Shown here in pieces: positions 7,730 through 16,093 of a stretch of DNA of 64,000 bases. The translations under genes and the position numbers were made by a program. This stretch comes from Acidobacteriota bacterium (lineage in GTDB: Bacteria; Acidobacteriota; Thermoanaerobaculia; Gp7-AA8), in the NCBI GenBank assembly GCA_021325515.1, contig JAJPHC010000015.1:38651-102650 (forward strand), written 5' to 3'. A model generated the notes under the pieces. That model was not told where the DNA came from. It searched no databases and saw nothing but the letters and a program-made list of their open reading frames with translations. How positions within the stretch are numbered: the stretch's first letter is position 1; each line of letters begins with the position of its first letter.

Positions 7730-7951
7730 GAACGATGAACGATGAACGATGAACGATGAACAATTTGCGGAGGCTGCGCGGTCACTCGTCTGTTCGTGAC
7801 GTGCGAAGACTGCGCTTTCACTGTTGCTCGTCTTTCAATCTTTCCTCGTCGTTTTCCTCCAAATCACAATTGAATGATGAATCATGAACGACGAACGCTG
7901 ATCTCAGCCACTCGGCCCAGTTCATCGTTCATCGTTCATCGTTCATCGTTC
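7730..7951. repeat. GAACGAT heptamer arrays in inverted orientation
   Basis: Four perfect and one degenerate copy of GAACGAT (7730-7764) face four perfect copies of the complement TTCATCG (7921-7948) across about 155 bases that hold no gene; a further degenerate trace lies near 7871-7895. The right array supplies the stop codon of the acyltransferase reading frame and the left array abuts the yicC start. The spacer between them shows no ORF or RNA that I recognise. Confidence 0.75.
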
Positions 7952-8567
7952 CCCCAGTGTTCCTCGAACCGCTCTTCCGCCTCGTCCGCCAGCGCGTTCA
8001 TGCGCTGCTCGATCTTTTGCCGCCATTCCTCCGTGTCGCCATCGCGCGGCACGACGAGCGGCTCGCCGTACAGGAAGATGGCGCGTGTGAACGGGTGCGG
8101 GACGACCATGCGGTCCCACGAACGGAGCAACTTTTTTTTTTTGCGGCGAAGGCGATGGGAACGACCGGAAGGCCGGTCGCCTGCGCCGCGTAGACGACGC
8201 CATCCTTCGCGATGCGCGCCGGCCCCTTCGGTCCATCGGGAGTGAAGACGATGTTCTTCCCTTCCCGCGCTGCGCGGATCAGATCGCGAAGCGCGGCGCT
8301 TCCGCCTCGCGTCGACGATCCGCGCGCGGAATCGACGCCGTACCAGTCGAAGACCCGCGCGATGTACTCCCCATCCTTCGACTGCGAGATCATCACCGTG
8401 ATCGGCCGCCGGTATCGCGAGTGCAGCATCAGCAGAAGATGCGCATGCCAGAACGCCACGATGTACTGCGGCGTCTTCTCGATGTTCTCCACGTGCACGT
8501 GCCGGACGCGCAGCGTCGCGTGCAGCGCACGGATGAACAGGCTGGCGATCAGGGAGAGAACCTTCAT
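7936..8567 (-). pseudogene. DUF374-type lysophospholipid acyltransferase, frameshifted at A11
   Basis: The first frame (8567 to about 8142) encodes MKVLSLIASLFIRAL, a membrane anchor, then the family segments FWHAHLLLMLHSRY, ISQSKDGEYIARVFDWYG, GSSTRGGSAALRDLIRAAREG and FTPDGPKGPARIAKDGVVYAAQATGLPVVPIAFA. At a run of 11 A (minus strand; T 8132-8142) the frame is lost. The expected continuation (LLRSWDRMVVPHPFTRA ... EERFEEHWGNDER) is in the next frame and ends at 7936. One extra A would give a normal ~210-aa protein. The family acylates lipid A or phospholipid precursors; it follows lpxB-msbA. It may be a sequencing error, a slippage-controlled gene or a true pseudogene. Confidence 0.8.
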
Positions 8568-8583
8568 CTTCGGTGCGGATCGT

Positions 8584-8605
8584 AAGACAACCAGGAGGTT
8601 GTCCT
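8584..8605. repeat. GACAACC palindrome after msbA
   Basis: GACAACC and GGTTGTC (8586-8592 and 8597-8603) are perfect 7-base arms with a 4-base loop. On the minus strand the element begins GTAGGACAACC, and its TAG is the msbA stop codon. It can form a hairpin between msbA and the acyltransferase gene. There is no U-tract, so it is not a classical terminator. Confidence 0.7.
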
Positions 8606-10487
8606 ACACCACCACCTCCTCGGCAAACTGTAAGTCATACAGCTTTCGGTAGACGCCCTTGGTGAGGAGCAGCTCGTCATGCGTTCCCACTTCGACGATC
8701 TCTCCCTTGTCCAGCACCACGATCTTGTCGGCGCTGCGGATGGTCGACAGACGGTGCGCAATCACGAGCGTCGTACGCCCGCGCATGAGGTTGTTCAGCG
8801 CCTGCTGCACGAGCCGCTCGGATTCCGTATCGAGCGCCGACGTCGCCTCGTCGAGCACGAGAATCGGCGGATCCTTGAACAGCGCGCGCGCGATCGCCAG
8901 ACGCTGGCGCTGGCCGCCGGAGAGCAGCACGCCCGCTTCACCGATCATCGTGTCGTAGCCGTTCGGCAGCGCGCTGATGAACTCGTGCGCATTGGCGGCC
9001 CGGGCAGCGTCGATGACAGCGGCATCGTCGATGTTCGAGCGGCCGTATGCGATGTTGTTCTTCACGGTGTCATTGAAGAGCACCACTTCCTGCGTCACGA
9101 AACCCATCAGCGACCGAAGGGACTTCAGCGTCACATCGCGTACATCCACCCCGTCGACGGTGATTCTTCCTTCGGTGACATCGTAGAAGCGTGGCAGCAG
9201 GTTGACGAACGTCGACTTCCCTGCCCCGCTGCCGCCGACGAGCGCCACGATCTCTCCCGGCTGTACCGCGAGATCCACGTCCCGCAACACAGGATCATTT
9301 CCGTAGGTGAACGTCACGTGGTCGTAGCGGATCCCGCTGCCGACCTTCGTCAGCACGATCGCGTCCTTCTTCTCTTCGACGTCATTCGGAATGTCGAGCA
9401 TCCGGAAGACGCGCTCCGCTGCGGAGAGCGCCGTGTTCAGCGAGAGATTCACCTTGTTCAGCTTTTTGATCGGTGCATACATCGCCGCCATCGCGGCGAG
9501 AAAGCTGAGGAACTGGCCGAGCGTCAATGTGCCGGCGTTGATGCGGCGATGCGCGTAGAGGAACAGCGCGATCATGCCGAGGCCGGCGAGGAGCTCCATG
9601 ACGGGAGAGGTGAGCGCCTGCACGCGCTGCGCTTTGAGATTCCAACTGAGATGCCGCTTCGTCGCCGCGCGAAAGCGGTCGATCTCGAACGGCTCCATCG
9701 TGAATGCCTTCACGATGCGGACGCCGCGGATCGTCTCTTCGAGCAGCGTCGCGATGTCCGCCATCCGCTCCTGCGAGCGGTGCGTCGTGCCGCGCAGCCG
9801 CTTGCCGAACTGCACGACGGGGATGACGAGCAGCGGCGCGCCGATCATGCTGATCAGCGCGAGCTCGGTATTCGTGATGAAGACGAAGGCGATGAGACCG
9901 ACGAGCGTGATCGATTCCTGGAAGAGATCGCCCATGCGCGTCGACACCGCGGCCTGAATCGCATCCGCATCCGACACGACACGGCTGACCATCTCCCCCG
10001 TCGACCGCTCCGCAAAGAATCGATGGCTCTGATTGATGATCCGCTCGTACAACTGATTGCGCAGATCGCGCACCGTCGATAATCCGACCTTCTGAAACGC
10101 ATACTCGGAGAAGAACGACGTGAAGGCGCGGATGACGAACACGAACAGGAGAGCGGCGAGCACCTTCCGCCAGCGGTTCTCAGGCTTCGCATTCCACCAC
10201 GCGTTCAACGTGTTCGTGACCCGATCGACCCCGTTGATCAGCCACCCGCGCCGCCCCTCGGGCTGATCGCGCTTGAGCACCGAGTCGAGAATCCTCTGCT
10301 TCGTGGGGTCGAGCTTCTGCACCGTGCGATGCGCGCCGGCCGGCGACAGGACTTCGTCGAACAGCGGGCGGATCAGCCCCATGAGCATCGTCTGCGTCGC
10401 TGCGAAGATGATCATCGAGCCGAAGGCGACGATCGCCCAGCCTTTGTAACTGCGGAGGTAGCGGTAGAGCCGCGCCAGAAGCTTCAT
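8604..10487 (-). CDS. msbA: MsbA-like ABC transporter, probable lipid A flippase
   Basis: The 627-aa half-transporter has an N-terminal six-helix membrane domain (about residues 1-340) and an ATPase domain with Walker A GGSGAGKST (about 410), signature LLSGGQRQRLAIARALF (about 512) and Walker B ILVLDEATSALD (about 534), plus the H-loop VIAHRLSTI. MsbA flips lipid A across the inner membrane. ATG 10487 (MKLLARLYRYLRSYKG) is chosen because it overlaps the lpxB stop (ATGA); the longer frame upstream is a shadow of lpxB. An insertion of about 60 residues after the first helix (region LDPTKQRILDSVLKRDQPEGR) is somewhat unusual. Placement after lpxB supports a lipid A role. Confidence 0.88.
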   Translation of the reverse strand: MKLLARLYRYLRSYKGWAIVAFGSMIIFAATQTMLMGLIRPLFDEVLSPAGAHRTVQKLDPTKQRILDSVLKRDQPEGRRGWLINGVDRVTNTLNAWWNAKPENRWRKVLAALLFVFVIRAFTSFFSEYAFQKVGLSTVRDLRNQLYERIINQSHRFFAERSTGEMVSRVVSDADAIQAAVSTRMGDLFQESITLVGLIAFVFITNTELALISMIGAPLLVIPVVQFGKRLRGTTHRSQERMADIATLLEETIRGVRIVKAFTMEPFEIDRFRAATKRHLSWNLKAQRVQALTSPVMELLAGLGMIALFLYAHRRINAGTLTLGQFLSFLAAMAAMYAPIKKLNKVNLSLNTALSAAERVFRMLDIPNDVEEKKDAIVLTKVGSGIRYDHVTFTYGNDPVLRDVDLAVQPGEIVALVGGSGAGKSTFVNLLPRFYDVTEGRITVDGVDVRDVTLKSLRSLMGFVTQEVVLFNDTVKNNIAYGRSNIDDAAVIDAARAANAHEFISALPNGYDTMIGEAGVLLSGGQRQRLAIARALFKDPPILVLDEATSALDTESERLVQQALNNLMRGRTTLVIAHRLSTIRSADKIVVLDKGEIVEVGTHDELLLTKGVYRKLYDLQFAEEVVV

Positions 10488-11581
10488 TGAACGACGCTCA
10501 TTATCGCTTCCGCAGCGCGGCGGCTCGCGCCTTCTTCGCCCAGGCGCTCGCGCACCGCGGCCAGCTCCGTCGTGATCCGCTCGTAGGTTGCCGGCTCGGT
10601 GATCCGTTTCACCTCGGCGGCGATGCGCTCGCCGTTCACGTCGTGCTGGATCAATTCCGGCACGACTTCCTTCTCTGCCACGATGTTGACGAGGCTGAAG
10701 TACGGCACCTTCACCAGCCGCTGCGCCAGGAGGTACGTGAGCCGCGTCAGCCGGTACATGACGATGACCGGCGTGCCGAGCACGGCGCACTCCAGCGTCG
10801 CGGTGCCGGACGAAGAGAGCGCGACATCCGCCGCGGCGATCGCTTCGCCGCGATCGTGCGGAAGGATGGGGAGATCCGAATGGTGACGCTTCAGGATGGC
10901 CTCGAGCATCTCATGCTCGATGGTGGGCGCCTGGATGATGTAGGCGTTGATCTCGCGATCGCGCCGCAGCACGTTCACGGCATCGATCATCGGCGGCAGC
11001 AGACCTTCGACTTCCTGCCTGCGCGAGCCCGGCAGCAGCGCGATCCGCAGCGCGTCCTTGCGCGCAGCGCGGCGCACTCCAGCCTTCTGCTCCACGATCG
11101 GGTGGCCGACGTACGTCACCGGCACACCATGCTCGCGATAGAAGTCGGCCTCGAACGGAAAGAGGACGATCATGTGATCGACCGTCTCGGCGATCTGCCG
11201 CACGCGTCCCTGCCGCCATGCCCAGATCTGCGGCGAGATGTAGTAGATGACGCGAATTCCGAGCTGCCTGCAGCGCTTCGCCACGCGCATGTTGAAGCCG
11301 GGATAGTCGACCAGCAGGACGGCATCGGGCCGCTCCCGCTCGATGCGCGCCATGAGATCGCGCATGATGCCCATGAACATGGGCAGGTGCCGGAGAACGT
11401 TGAAGAGGCCCACCATTCCCAGCTCGCTCGCGTGATGGAGCAGTTCCATTCGTTCGCGCGCCAGCATGTCGCCGCCGATCCCGAACGTCGTCAGCGCGGG
11501 CTCGAGCTTCCTGAGCTCGCGCACGACGTGCGCTGCATGGAGATCGCCGGAAGCTTCGCCGGCGACGATCGCGAGCTTCAA
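10484..11581 (-). CDS. lpxB: lipid-A-disaccharide synthase
   Basis: The 365-aa GT19 enzyme condenses UDP-2,3-diacylglucosamine with lipid X. It shows the N-terminal IVAGEASGDLHAA (about residues 5-17), LVDYPGFNMRVAK (about 92-104), YYISPQIWAWRQGR (about 115-128) and LLPGSRRQEVE (about 190-200), all family hallmarks. A TTG start at 11581 is chosen because AAGGAG lies 8 bases upstream and the motif begins immediately; the longer frame to 11668 reads through a palindromic repeat. A diderm, LPS-bearing cell is implied. Co-transcribed with msbA. Confidence 0.93.
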   Translation of the reverse strand: MKLAIVAGEASGDLHAAHVVRELRKLEPALTTFGIGGDMLARERMELLHHASELGMVGLFNVLRHLPMFMGIMRDLMARIERERPDAVLLVDYPGFNMRVAKRCRQLGIRVIYYISPQIWAWRQGRVRQIAETVDHMIVLFPFEADFYREHGVPVTYVGHPIVEQKAGVRRAARKDALRIALLPGSRRQEVEGLLPPMIDAVNVLRRDREINAYIIQAPTIEHEMLEAILKRHHSDLPILPHDRGEAIAAADVALSSSGTATLECAVLGTPVIVMYRLTRLTYLLAQRLVKVPYFSLVNIVAEKEVVPELIQHDVNGERIAAEVKRITEPATYERITTELAAVRERLGEEGASRRAAEAIMSVVQ

Positions 11582-11597
11582 GAGCGGAGCTCCTTCG

Positions 11598-11657
11598 TGG
11601 AGTGCGGACGCCTCGTCCGCACATCCATCGCATGCGGACGAGGACGTCCGCACTCCA
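11598..11657. repeat. GTGCGGACG palindrome upstream of lpxB
   Basis: TGGAGTGCGGACG... and its complement ...CGTCCGCACTCCA flank a short spacer, and each side also contains an internal GCGGACG/CGTCCGC hairpin. The same phrase occurs at 29339-29362 and in the 103-bp tandem array at the right edge. It lies between the small membrane protein gene and lpxB. Confidence 0.75.
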
Positions 11658-11681
11658 ACTGAATACACGCGTGCTCTTCTT

Positions 11682-11867
11682 TCATCGCAGTGGCAACGGA
11701 TACATCGCCCACCCTACGGCAATTCCGCCGAAGAACAACGCGATGAAGACCCAGAGAAAGAAGCGGACGCGCTCGCTCGTCGTGCTCTTCCACAGCAGAG
11801 CGAAAAACGCCGCGGTTGCCGTGGCGTAGAGAAACATCAGGACGAGGTGAGAGCGAAGGAGGCTCAT
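11682..11867 (-). CDS. 61-aa membrane protein with two helices
   Basis: The product MSLLRSHLVLMFLYATATAA... has two hydrophobic segments (about residues 7-25 and 36-56) separated by the charged KSTTSERVR loop. The start overlaps the stop of the DUF6677-like gene by 4 bases, indicating translational coupling and a real gene. No function is recognised; by context it may partner the DUF6677-like protein. Confidence 0.7.
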   Translation of the reverse strand: MSLLRSHLVLMFLYATATAAFFALLWKSTTSERVRFFLWVFIALFFGGIAVGWAMYPLPLR

Positions 11868-12229
11868 TCCTTCCTCCCCGCCGCGATGTCATGGCAGTCG
11901 AGGACGAGCAGAAGATTCATCAGCCCCGCCGTGAGTGTGAACGCGGTGCCGTATTCGAACGTGATCGACGTGATGTCGCCCCGCGCGCCGGCGTGCCTCG
12001 CGATGAAGTAGAGCGCGCCGGAGCCCATCGAGCCGAGGGCGCCGAGTGTCGCCAGCAGATTGCCGCGCTCGATCACGTACAAACGCCCATCGATCAGCAG
12101 GCCGATGGCGAAGAGAGACACGACGATCGCGAAGAACGCAGCGCCGCGTGCGCGCCGTCCGAGAAAGAAGTGACCGCTGCCCGGAACGATCAGCGCCAGC
12201 AGCATGGCAATCAGGGATCGTGAGCTCAT
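11864..12229 (-). CDS. DUF6677-type small membrane protein
   Basis: The 121-aa protein has about four hydrophobic segments. It opens with IAMLLALIVPGSGHFFLGRRARGAAFF, a pattern shared by small membrane proteins annotated as DUF6677 and by TM2-like proteins (a GxGHxxLGR turn after the first helix). Its function is unknown. It overlaps the HIT gene upstream and the 61-aa membrane protein downstream by 4 bases each, so the three are read as one unit. Confidence 0.7.
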   Translation of the reverse strand: MSSRSLIAMLLALIVPGSGHFFLGRRARGAAFFAIVVSLFAIGLLIDGRLYVIERGNLLATLGALGSMGSGALYFIARHAGARGDITSITFEYGTAFTLTAGLMNLLLVLDCHDIAAGRKE

Positions 12230-12738
12230 TCGCCGTTGAAATCTCGCGGAAGCTTCGCGAAATGGGGGCGGAGTTTATCGAAAGTCGCGCCCAGATCCTC
12301 GGGCACAAGACGCGTCCGCGCGGTGACGGTCATGAAGTTCGAGTCGCCCGCCCAGCGCGGAACGATGTGCATGTGGTAGTGATCGGCGACGCCGGCTCCC
12401 GCGATCTGCCCGAAGTTCATCCCGACGTTGAAGCCGTCGGGCCGGTACACATCGGACAGCACACGCTGCGCTTCGGCCGTGAGCCTGATGAGCGCGCGCA
12501 GTGCGGCGTCGTCCGATTCCGTCAGCAGCGCGTGATGCGCGACCGGCGCAACCATGAGATGTCCGTTCGTGTACGGGTACTTGTTCAGCATCACCAGCGC
12601 GCGCTCGCCGCGAAAGATCGTGAGCGTCTCCCGGTCGTCATCCGCGGTTGCGGCGATGCAGAAGATGCAACCGGGAGGCTGGCCGCTCTTGGGTGAGGTC
12701 AAGTAGGAGAACCTCCAGGGAGTGAATAGGACTTCCAT
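12226..12738 (-). CDS. HIT-domain nucleotide hydrolase/transferase
   Basis: The 170-aa protein carries the histidine triad HYHMHIVPRW (about residues 134-143) and an N-terminal GCIFCIA zinc-binding pair of cysteines (about 23-29). MEVLFTPWRFSYLTSP resembles AP4A phosphorylase-like HIT proteins, which start with an xxLWTPWRxxYV segment. Likely activity is hydrolysis or phosphorolysis of dinucleoside polyphosphates or AMP conjugates. It is 15 bases downstream of the HU gene and overlaps the DUF6677-like gene. Confidence 0.85.
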   Translation of the reverse strand: MEVLFTPWRFSYLTSPKSGQPPGCIFCIAATADDDRETLTIFRGERALVMLNKYPYTNGHLMVAPVAHHALLTESDDAALRALIRLTAEAQRVLSDVYRPDGFNVGMNFGQIAGAGVADHYHMHIVPRWAGDSNFMTVTARTRLVPEDLGATFDKLRPHFAKLPRDFNGE

Positions 12739-12753
12739 CGACGAACGCGGAGC

Positions 12754-13119
12754 TTACTTCGAAGCGGCGTGATCGTCGATGATCTCCCCTTCACCCAGCG
12801 CCGTATTGATGAGCTCCTTCAGCTCTTTGCCCGGTTTGAAGTACGGAATCTTCTTGGAAGGCACTTCGACCTTCTCGCCGGTTTTCGGATTGCGGCCCGT
12901 GCGCGACTTGCGGCTGCGGAGGCGGAAGCTGCCGAACCCGCGCAGTTCGATCTTCTGACCGGAACGGAGAGAGTCGACAATCGAGTCGAAGACGATGTTG
13001 ACGATCGTCTCCGCCTGCTTCTTGGTGAGCTGGACGACGCGCGCAACCTCGTCGACGAGCTCCGCCTTCGTCATCACTCCCGCCTTCTGCTCATTGTCGT
13101 CTTCGAGTTCGTCCACCAC
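12754..13119 (-). CDS. HU/IHF-family DNA-binding protein
   Basis: The core MTKAELVDEVARVVQLTKKQAETIVNIVFD, the beta-arm RGFGSFRLRSRKSRTGRNPKTGE and VPSKKIPYFKPGKELKELIN are the complete HU fold (about residues 16-108). GTG 13119 is preferred because GGAGG lies 9 bases upstream; this gives a 15-residue acidic N-terminal extension (VDELEDDNEQ). An ATG at 13074 would give the usual HU N-terminus but has only a very close purine stretch. Position after rpsA-sppA recalls the rpsA-ihfB neighbourhood of other bacteria. Confidence 0.9.
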   Translation of the reverse strand: MVDELEDDNEQKAGVMTKAELVDEVARVVQLTKKQAETIVNIVFDSIVDSLRSGQKIELRGFGSFRLRSRKSRTGRNPKTGEKVEVPSKKIPYFKPGKELKELINTALGEGEIIDDHAASK

Positions 13120-13135
13120 TGTTCGCCTCCTCTCC

Positions 13136-14134
13136 CTAATTCCACCTGTACAGGAAGCGCAGGCCCCCTGCGCTCAGTACACGCTGCACGACAGACTCGG
13201 CATCATCCGAGCTGGCGAGCAGATCGAACAGACCTCGCGCATGTTTGCGCGGATAAATCAGCCCCGGTTCGCCCGACACTTTCGCCAGCTTCGCAGCGAG
13301 CGAGACCGCGTCGTCGAGGCTTCCGAGCTTGTCTACGAGCTTCAGACCGAATGCCTCTTCGCCGGTGAAGACGCGGCCGTCGGCAATCCGGGTTACATCT
13401 TCCTCGCTGATCCTGCCGTTGCGCCCGACGGCGACCGCGTGAATGAACTGCTTGTGCAACTGATCGCTGACGTGCTGCAGATACGCGCGCTCCGCGTCGC
13501 TCAATTCGCGGTACGGCGAGCCGGCGGCTTTCATCGTGCCGCTGGTGATCGTCTCCGGCTTCACCTTCGCCCACTGCAGCAGATCCTTGAGATCCATCCA
13601 CTGCATGATCACGCCGATGGAACCGGTGATCGATCCCGGATTGGCGACGATCTGATCGCAGGCGGAGGCGATGTAGAAACCGCCGGAGGCCGCAACGCTG
13701 TCCAGCGAAGCGACGACCGGCTTCCCGCTTTTCCTGCGCGTGTCGCGAATCGCCTGGTAGATCTCCTGCGACGGTGCGATCGCACCGCCCGGACTGTTGA
13801 TCCGCATGACGATCGCCTTGACGCTCCGGTTGTCGGAGTACTTGTGCAGCGCTTCGACCGCGCTGCGCGCGTCGACGATCTCGCCTTCGATCGGCACGAT
13901 CGCGACCTTCTCCGTCGCAAAGTGATGCTCGTCGTCATCGGCGATGGCGATGAGCACGATGACGCCGAACGCGAGCACGATCGCGCCGAAACATCCTGAA
14001 AAGAGGCCGAAGAAAAACATCGGCAGACGGCTGCGCTTGCGCACGGCCGGCGGCGCCGGCTTCTCATCCGGCAGCGGTTGCGGAGCCGGCGCGGCGTCCG
14101 CTCCCCTCGTGTCGTCCATGTCGAGCTCGGACAT
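13136..14134 (-). CDS. sppA: signal peptide peptidase SppA
   Basis: The 332-aa protein has a proline-rich cytoplasmic N-terminus, one membrane helix (about residues 38-65) and an S49 serine protease domain. The substrate-groove MRINSPGGAIAPSQEIYQAI is at about 110-129, the catalytic Ser in SVAASGGFYIA at about 147-157, and the general-base Lys in TSGTMKAAGSPYR at about 198-210. SppA degrades signal peptides left in the inner membrane. It starts 3 bases after the rpsA stop and precedes the HU gene. Confidence 0.92.
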   Translation of the reverse strand: MSELDMDDTRGADAAPAPQPLPDEKPAPPAVRKRSRLPMFFFGLFSGCFGAIVLAFGVIVLIAIADDDEHHFATEKVAIVPIEGEIVDARSAVEALHKYSDNRSVKAIVMRINSPGGAIAPSQEIYQAIRDTRRKSGKPVVASLDSVAASGGFYIASACDQIVANPGSITGSIGVIMQWMDLKDLLQWAKVKPETITSGTMKAAGSPYRELSDAERAYLQHVSDQLHKQFIHAVAVGRNGRISEEDVTRIADGRVFTGEEAFGLKLVDKLGSLDDAVSLAAKLAKVSGEPGLIYPRKHARGLFDLLASSDDAESVVQRVLSAGGLRFLYRWN

Positions 14135-14137
14135 CGA

Positions 14138-15874
14138 TCAACCCTGAGGCGTCCCGCCTTCGTCGGGCGTGTGCGGCGGCTCGTGCGGCTCGCTGCCGCC
14201 GGAGAGCTGCGCCTTCTCCTCGTCCGATAACGGCTCGACATCGCGCACGGTCAGACCGATCTTCCGTTCCGCCGGATCGATCTTGATGATGCGCGTCCGG
14301 ATCGGCTCGCCCTGATGGAACATCCGGTCGAGCTTCACCCGTCCGTCGCGATGAATCTCACTGACGTGAGCCAGCCCTTCGACTCCGTCCGCCAGACGGA
14401 TGAAGAGACCGAAGTCCGTGATCTTGGAGACGATGCCGGTGACTTCATCGCCGACGTTGTGCGACTTCGCGAAGTTGTCCCACTCGTTCGGAAGAAACTC
14501 GCGCACCGACAACGACAGGCGCTGGTTCTCTCCATCGACATTGATGACGCGCGCCTGCACCGTGTCGCCCTTCTTCAGCACTTCGTTCGGGTGTTTGATG
14601 CGCCGGTTGTACGACATGTCCGAGATGTGAATCAGACCGTCGATGCCATCTTCGACTTCGACGAACGCGCCGAAGTCCGTCAGGTTGCGAACCTTGCCGG
14701 TGATGATCGATCCGACCGGATAGCGCTCGGCAATCGTGTCCCACGGATTCTGTTCGAGCGCCTTCAGGGAAAGCGAGATGCGGCGATTCTGCACGTTGAC
14801 GTCGGCAACCACCGCCTCGACATCGGTGCCGATCGACAGCAGCTTCGACGGATTGCGGACCTTCTTCGTCCACGACATCTCGCTGACGTGAATCAGTCCT
14901 TCGACACCTTCTTCGAGCTCGACGAATGCGCCGTAGTCGGCGAGCGAAACGACCTTGCCGTGAACGCGGCTGCCGAGCGGATAGCGCTGCACCACGTCCG
15001 ACCACGGATCCTGGCTCTTCTGCTTGTAGCCGAGCGAGACGCGCTCATTCGCCGGATCGAACTTCAACACCATCACTTCGATCTCGTCGCCGACGTTGAA
15101 GTACTCGGAAGGATGATTGACGCGGCCCCAGGAGATGTCGGTGATGTGCAGCAGCCCGTCGAGACCGCCGAGGTCGACGAAGACGCCGTAGTCGGTGATG
15201 TTCTTGACGACGCCGTGCGTCAGCTTTCCTTCCTCGAGCTTGCCGAGAGTCTGGGCCTTCTGTGCGACGTGCTCGACTTCGACGATCGCGCGGCGCGACA
15301 GCACGATGTTGTTCCGCTTCTTGTCGAAGGAAACGATCTTGAATTTGTATTCGTGACCGCGGAGTGCATCGAGGTTCTTCACCGGCTTCGTGTCGATGAG
15401 CGATCCGGGGAGAAATGCTTTCACTCCGCCGACCTCGACGGAGAGTCCGCCCTTGACGCGATCGAGCACACGCCCGGTGATCGCCTCATCCGCCTTGAAC
15501 GCGGCTTCGATCCGATCCCAGACGAGCATGCGCTCGGCTTTCTCGCGGGAGACGGTCACGTATCCCGACGAGTCTTCGAGCCGGTCGACCATGACGTCGA
15601 TCTCGTCGCCCGGCTTCACTTTCACCTGCCCGTCGTAGCCCGTGACTTCTGATTTCTGCAGAAGCCCCTCGGACTTGTATCCGATGTCGACGACGACTTC
15701 CGTCGGCGTGATCTTCAGGACGCGGCCTTTGACGATTTCTCCTTCGGTGAAGCTCGCCATCTTCTTGTCGTAGATGTCGAGCAACTGATCCATGCCGAGG
15801 GATTCCAGCTCGCCTCCGTTCTCCGCGCGGGGCGATGGTTGCTGGGGTTTCTTCGGGTCCTGCTTGGATGCCAT
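14138..15874 (-). CDS. rpsA: 30S ribosomal protein S1
   Basis: The 578-aa protein contains six consecutive S1 (OB-fold) repeats of about 75-85 residues, starting near residue 38 (FTEGEIVKGRVLKITPTEVVVDIGYKSEG). Repeats 3-6 carry the typical DYGVFVDLGG/DYGAFVELEEG/DFGAFVEVEDG/DFGLFIRLADG and LIHxSD/EMS signatures. S1 recruits mRNA to the 30S subunit. GGAGG lies 11 bases before ATG 15874, and a 5' leader of about 110 bases follows a good -35/-10 promoter. The gene sits between cmk and sppA/HU as in many bacteria. Confidence 0.95.
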   Translation of the reverse strand: MASKQDPKKPQQPSPRAENGGELESLGMDQLLDIYDKKMASFTEGEIVKGRVLKITPTEVVVDIGYKSEGLLQKSEVTGYDGQVKVKPGDEIDVMVDRLEDSSGYVTVSREKAERMLVWDRIEAAFKADEAITGRVLDRVKGGLSVEVGGVKAFLPGSLIDTKPVKNLDALRGHEYKFKIVSFDKKRNNIVLSRRAIVEVEHVAQKAQTLGKLEEGKLTHGVVKNITDYGVFVDLGGLDGLLHITDISWGRVNHPSEYFNVGDEIEVMVLKFDPANERVSLGYKQKSQDPWSDVVQRYPLGSRVHGKVVSLADYGAFVELEEGVEGLIHVSEMSWTKKVRNPSKLLSIGTDVEAVVADVNVQNRRISLSLKALEQNPWDTIAERYPVGSIITGKVRNLTDFGAFVEVEDGIDGLIHISDMSYNRRIKHPNEVLKKGDTVQARVINVDGENQRLSLSVREFLPNEWDNFAKSHNVGDEVTGIVSKITDFGLFIRLADGVEGLAHVSEIHRDGRVKLDRMFHQGEPIRTRIIKIDPAERKIGLTVRDVEPLSDEEKAQLSGGSEPHEPPHTPDEGGTPQG

Positions 15875-15991
15875 GAACTGGGGAACCTCCCTCGACGAGT
15901 GGCCTTGGTGGCGTCAAAAGCGGCAACGTCCCGCGGCCTGTCTCCGCGGCGTAAAGTCAACTGTAAGTTGTTGATACACGCCGGAATGAGG

Positions 15992-16021
15992 AGTTTAGCG
16001 GTCGCAACTGAAGTCAGTCAA
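15992..16021 (-). promoter_or_regulatory. rpsA promoter
   Basis: On the minus strand TTGACT (16021-16016) and TAAACT (15997-15992) are 18 bases apart, close to the sigma70 consensus. The predicted start near 15985 gives a leader of about 110 bases containing a GC-rich hairpin (CCGCGG arms near 15933-15955). Long structured leaders are common sites of S1 autoregulation, which is an inference here. Confidence 0.6.
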
Positions 16022-16037
16022 CCTGCGGCCCCCGCGC

Positions 16038-16093
16038 AGGACGAGCTCTCAGCTTGTCTCTGGCGCTTGATGACAACCTGAGAGGTCGTCCTA
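16038..16093. repeat. GGACGAGCT / GACAACCT repeat pair
   Basis: GGACGAGCTCTCAGCTTGTC is followed by GACAACCTGAGAGGTCGTCC, joining versions of the GACAAGCT and GACAACC palindromes in one element. On the minus strand the TAG of GTAGGACGACC is the stop codon of the 35-aa ORF upstream. It separates that ORF from the rpsA promoter. Confidence 0.65.

Noticed and set aside
10488..10790. 101-residue N-terminal extension of the MsbA-like transporter
   Set aside because: It is an out-of-frame read of the 3' end of lpxB; ATG 10487 overlaps the lpxB stop.
11582..11668. N-terminal extension of LpxB to 11668
   Set aside because: It is encoded by the GTGCGGACG palindrome, and the TTG at 11581 has a well-spaced AAGGAG.
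14315..15652. 445-aa plus-strand ORF opposite rpsA
   Set aside because: Shadow frame of S1; rich in Asp, Arg, His and Val with no recognisable domain.
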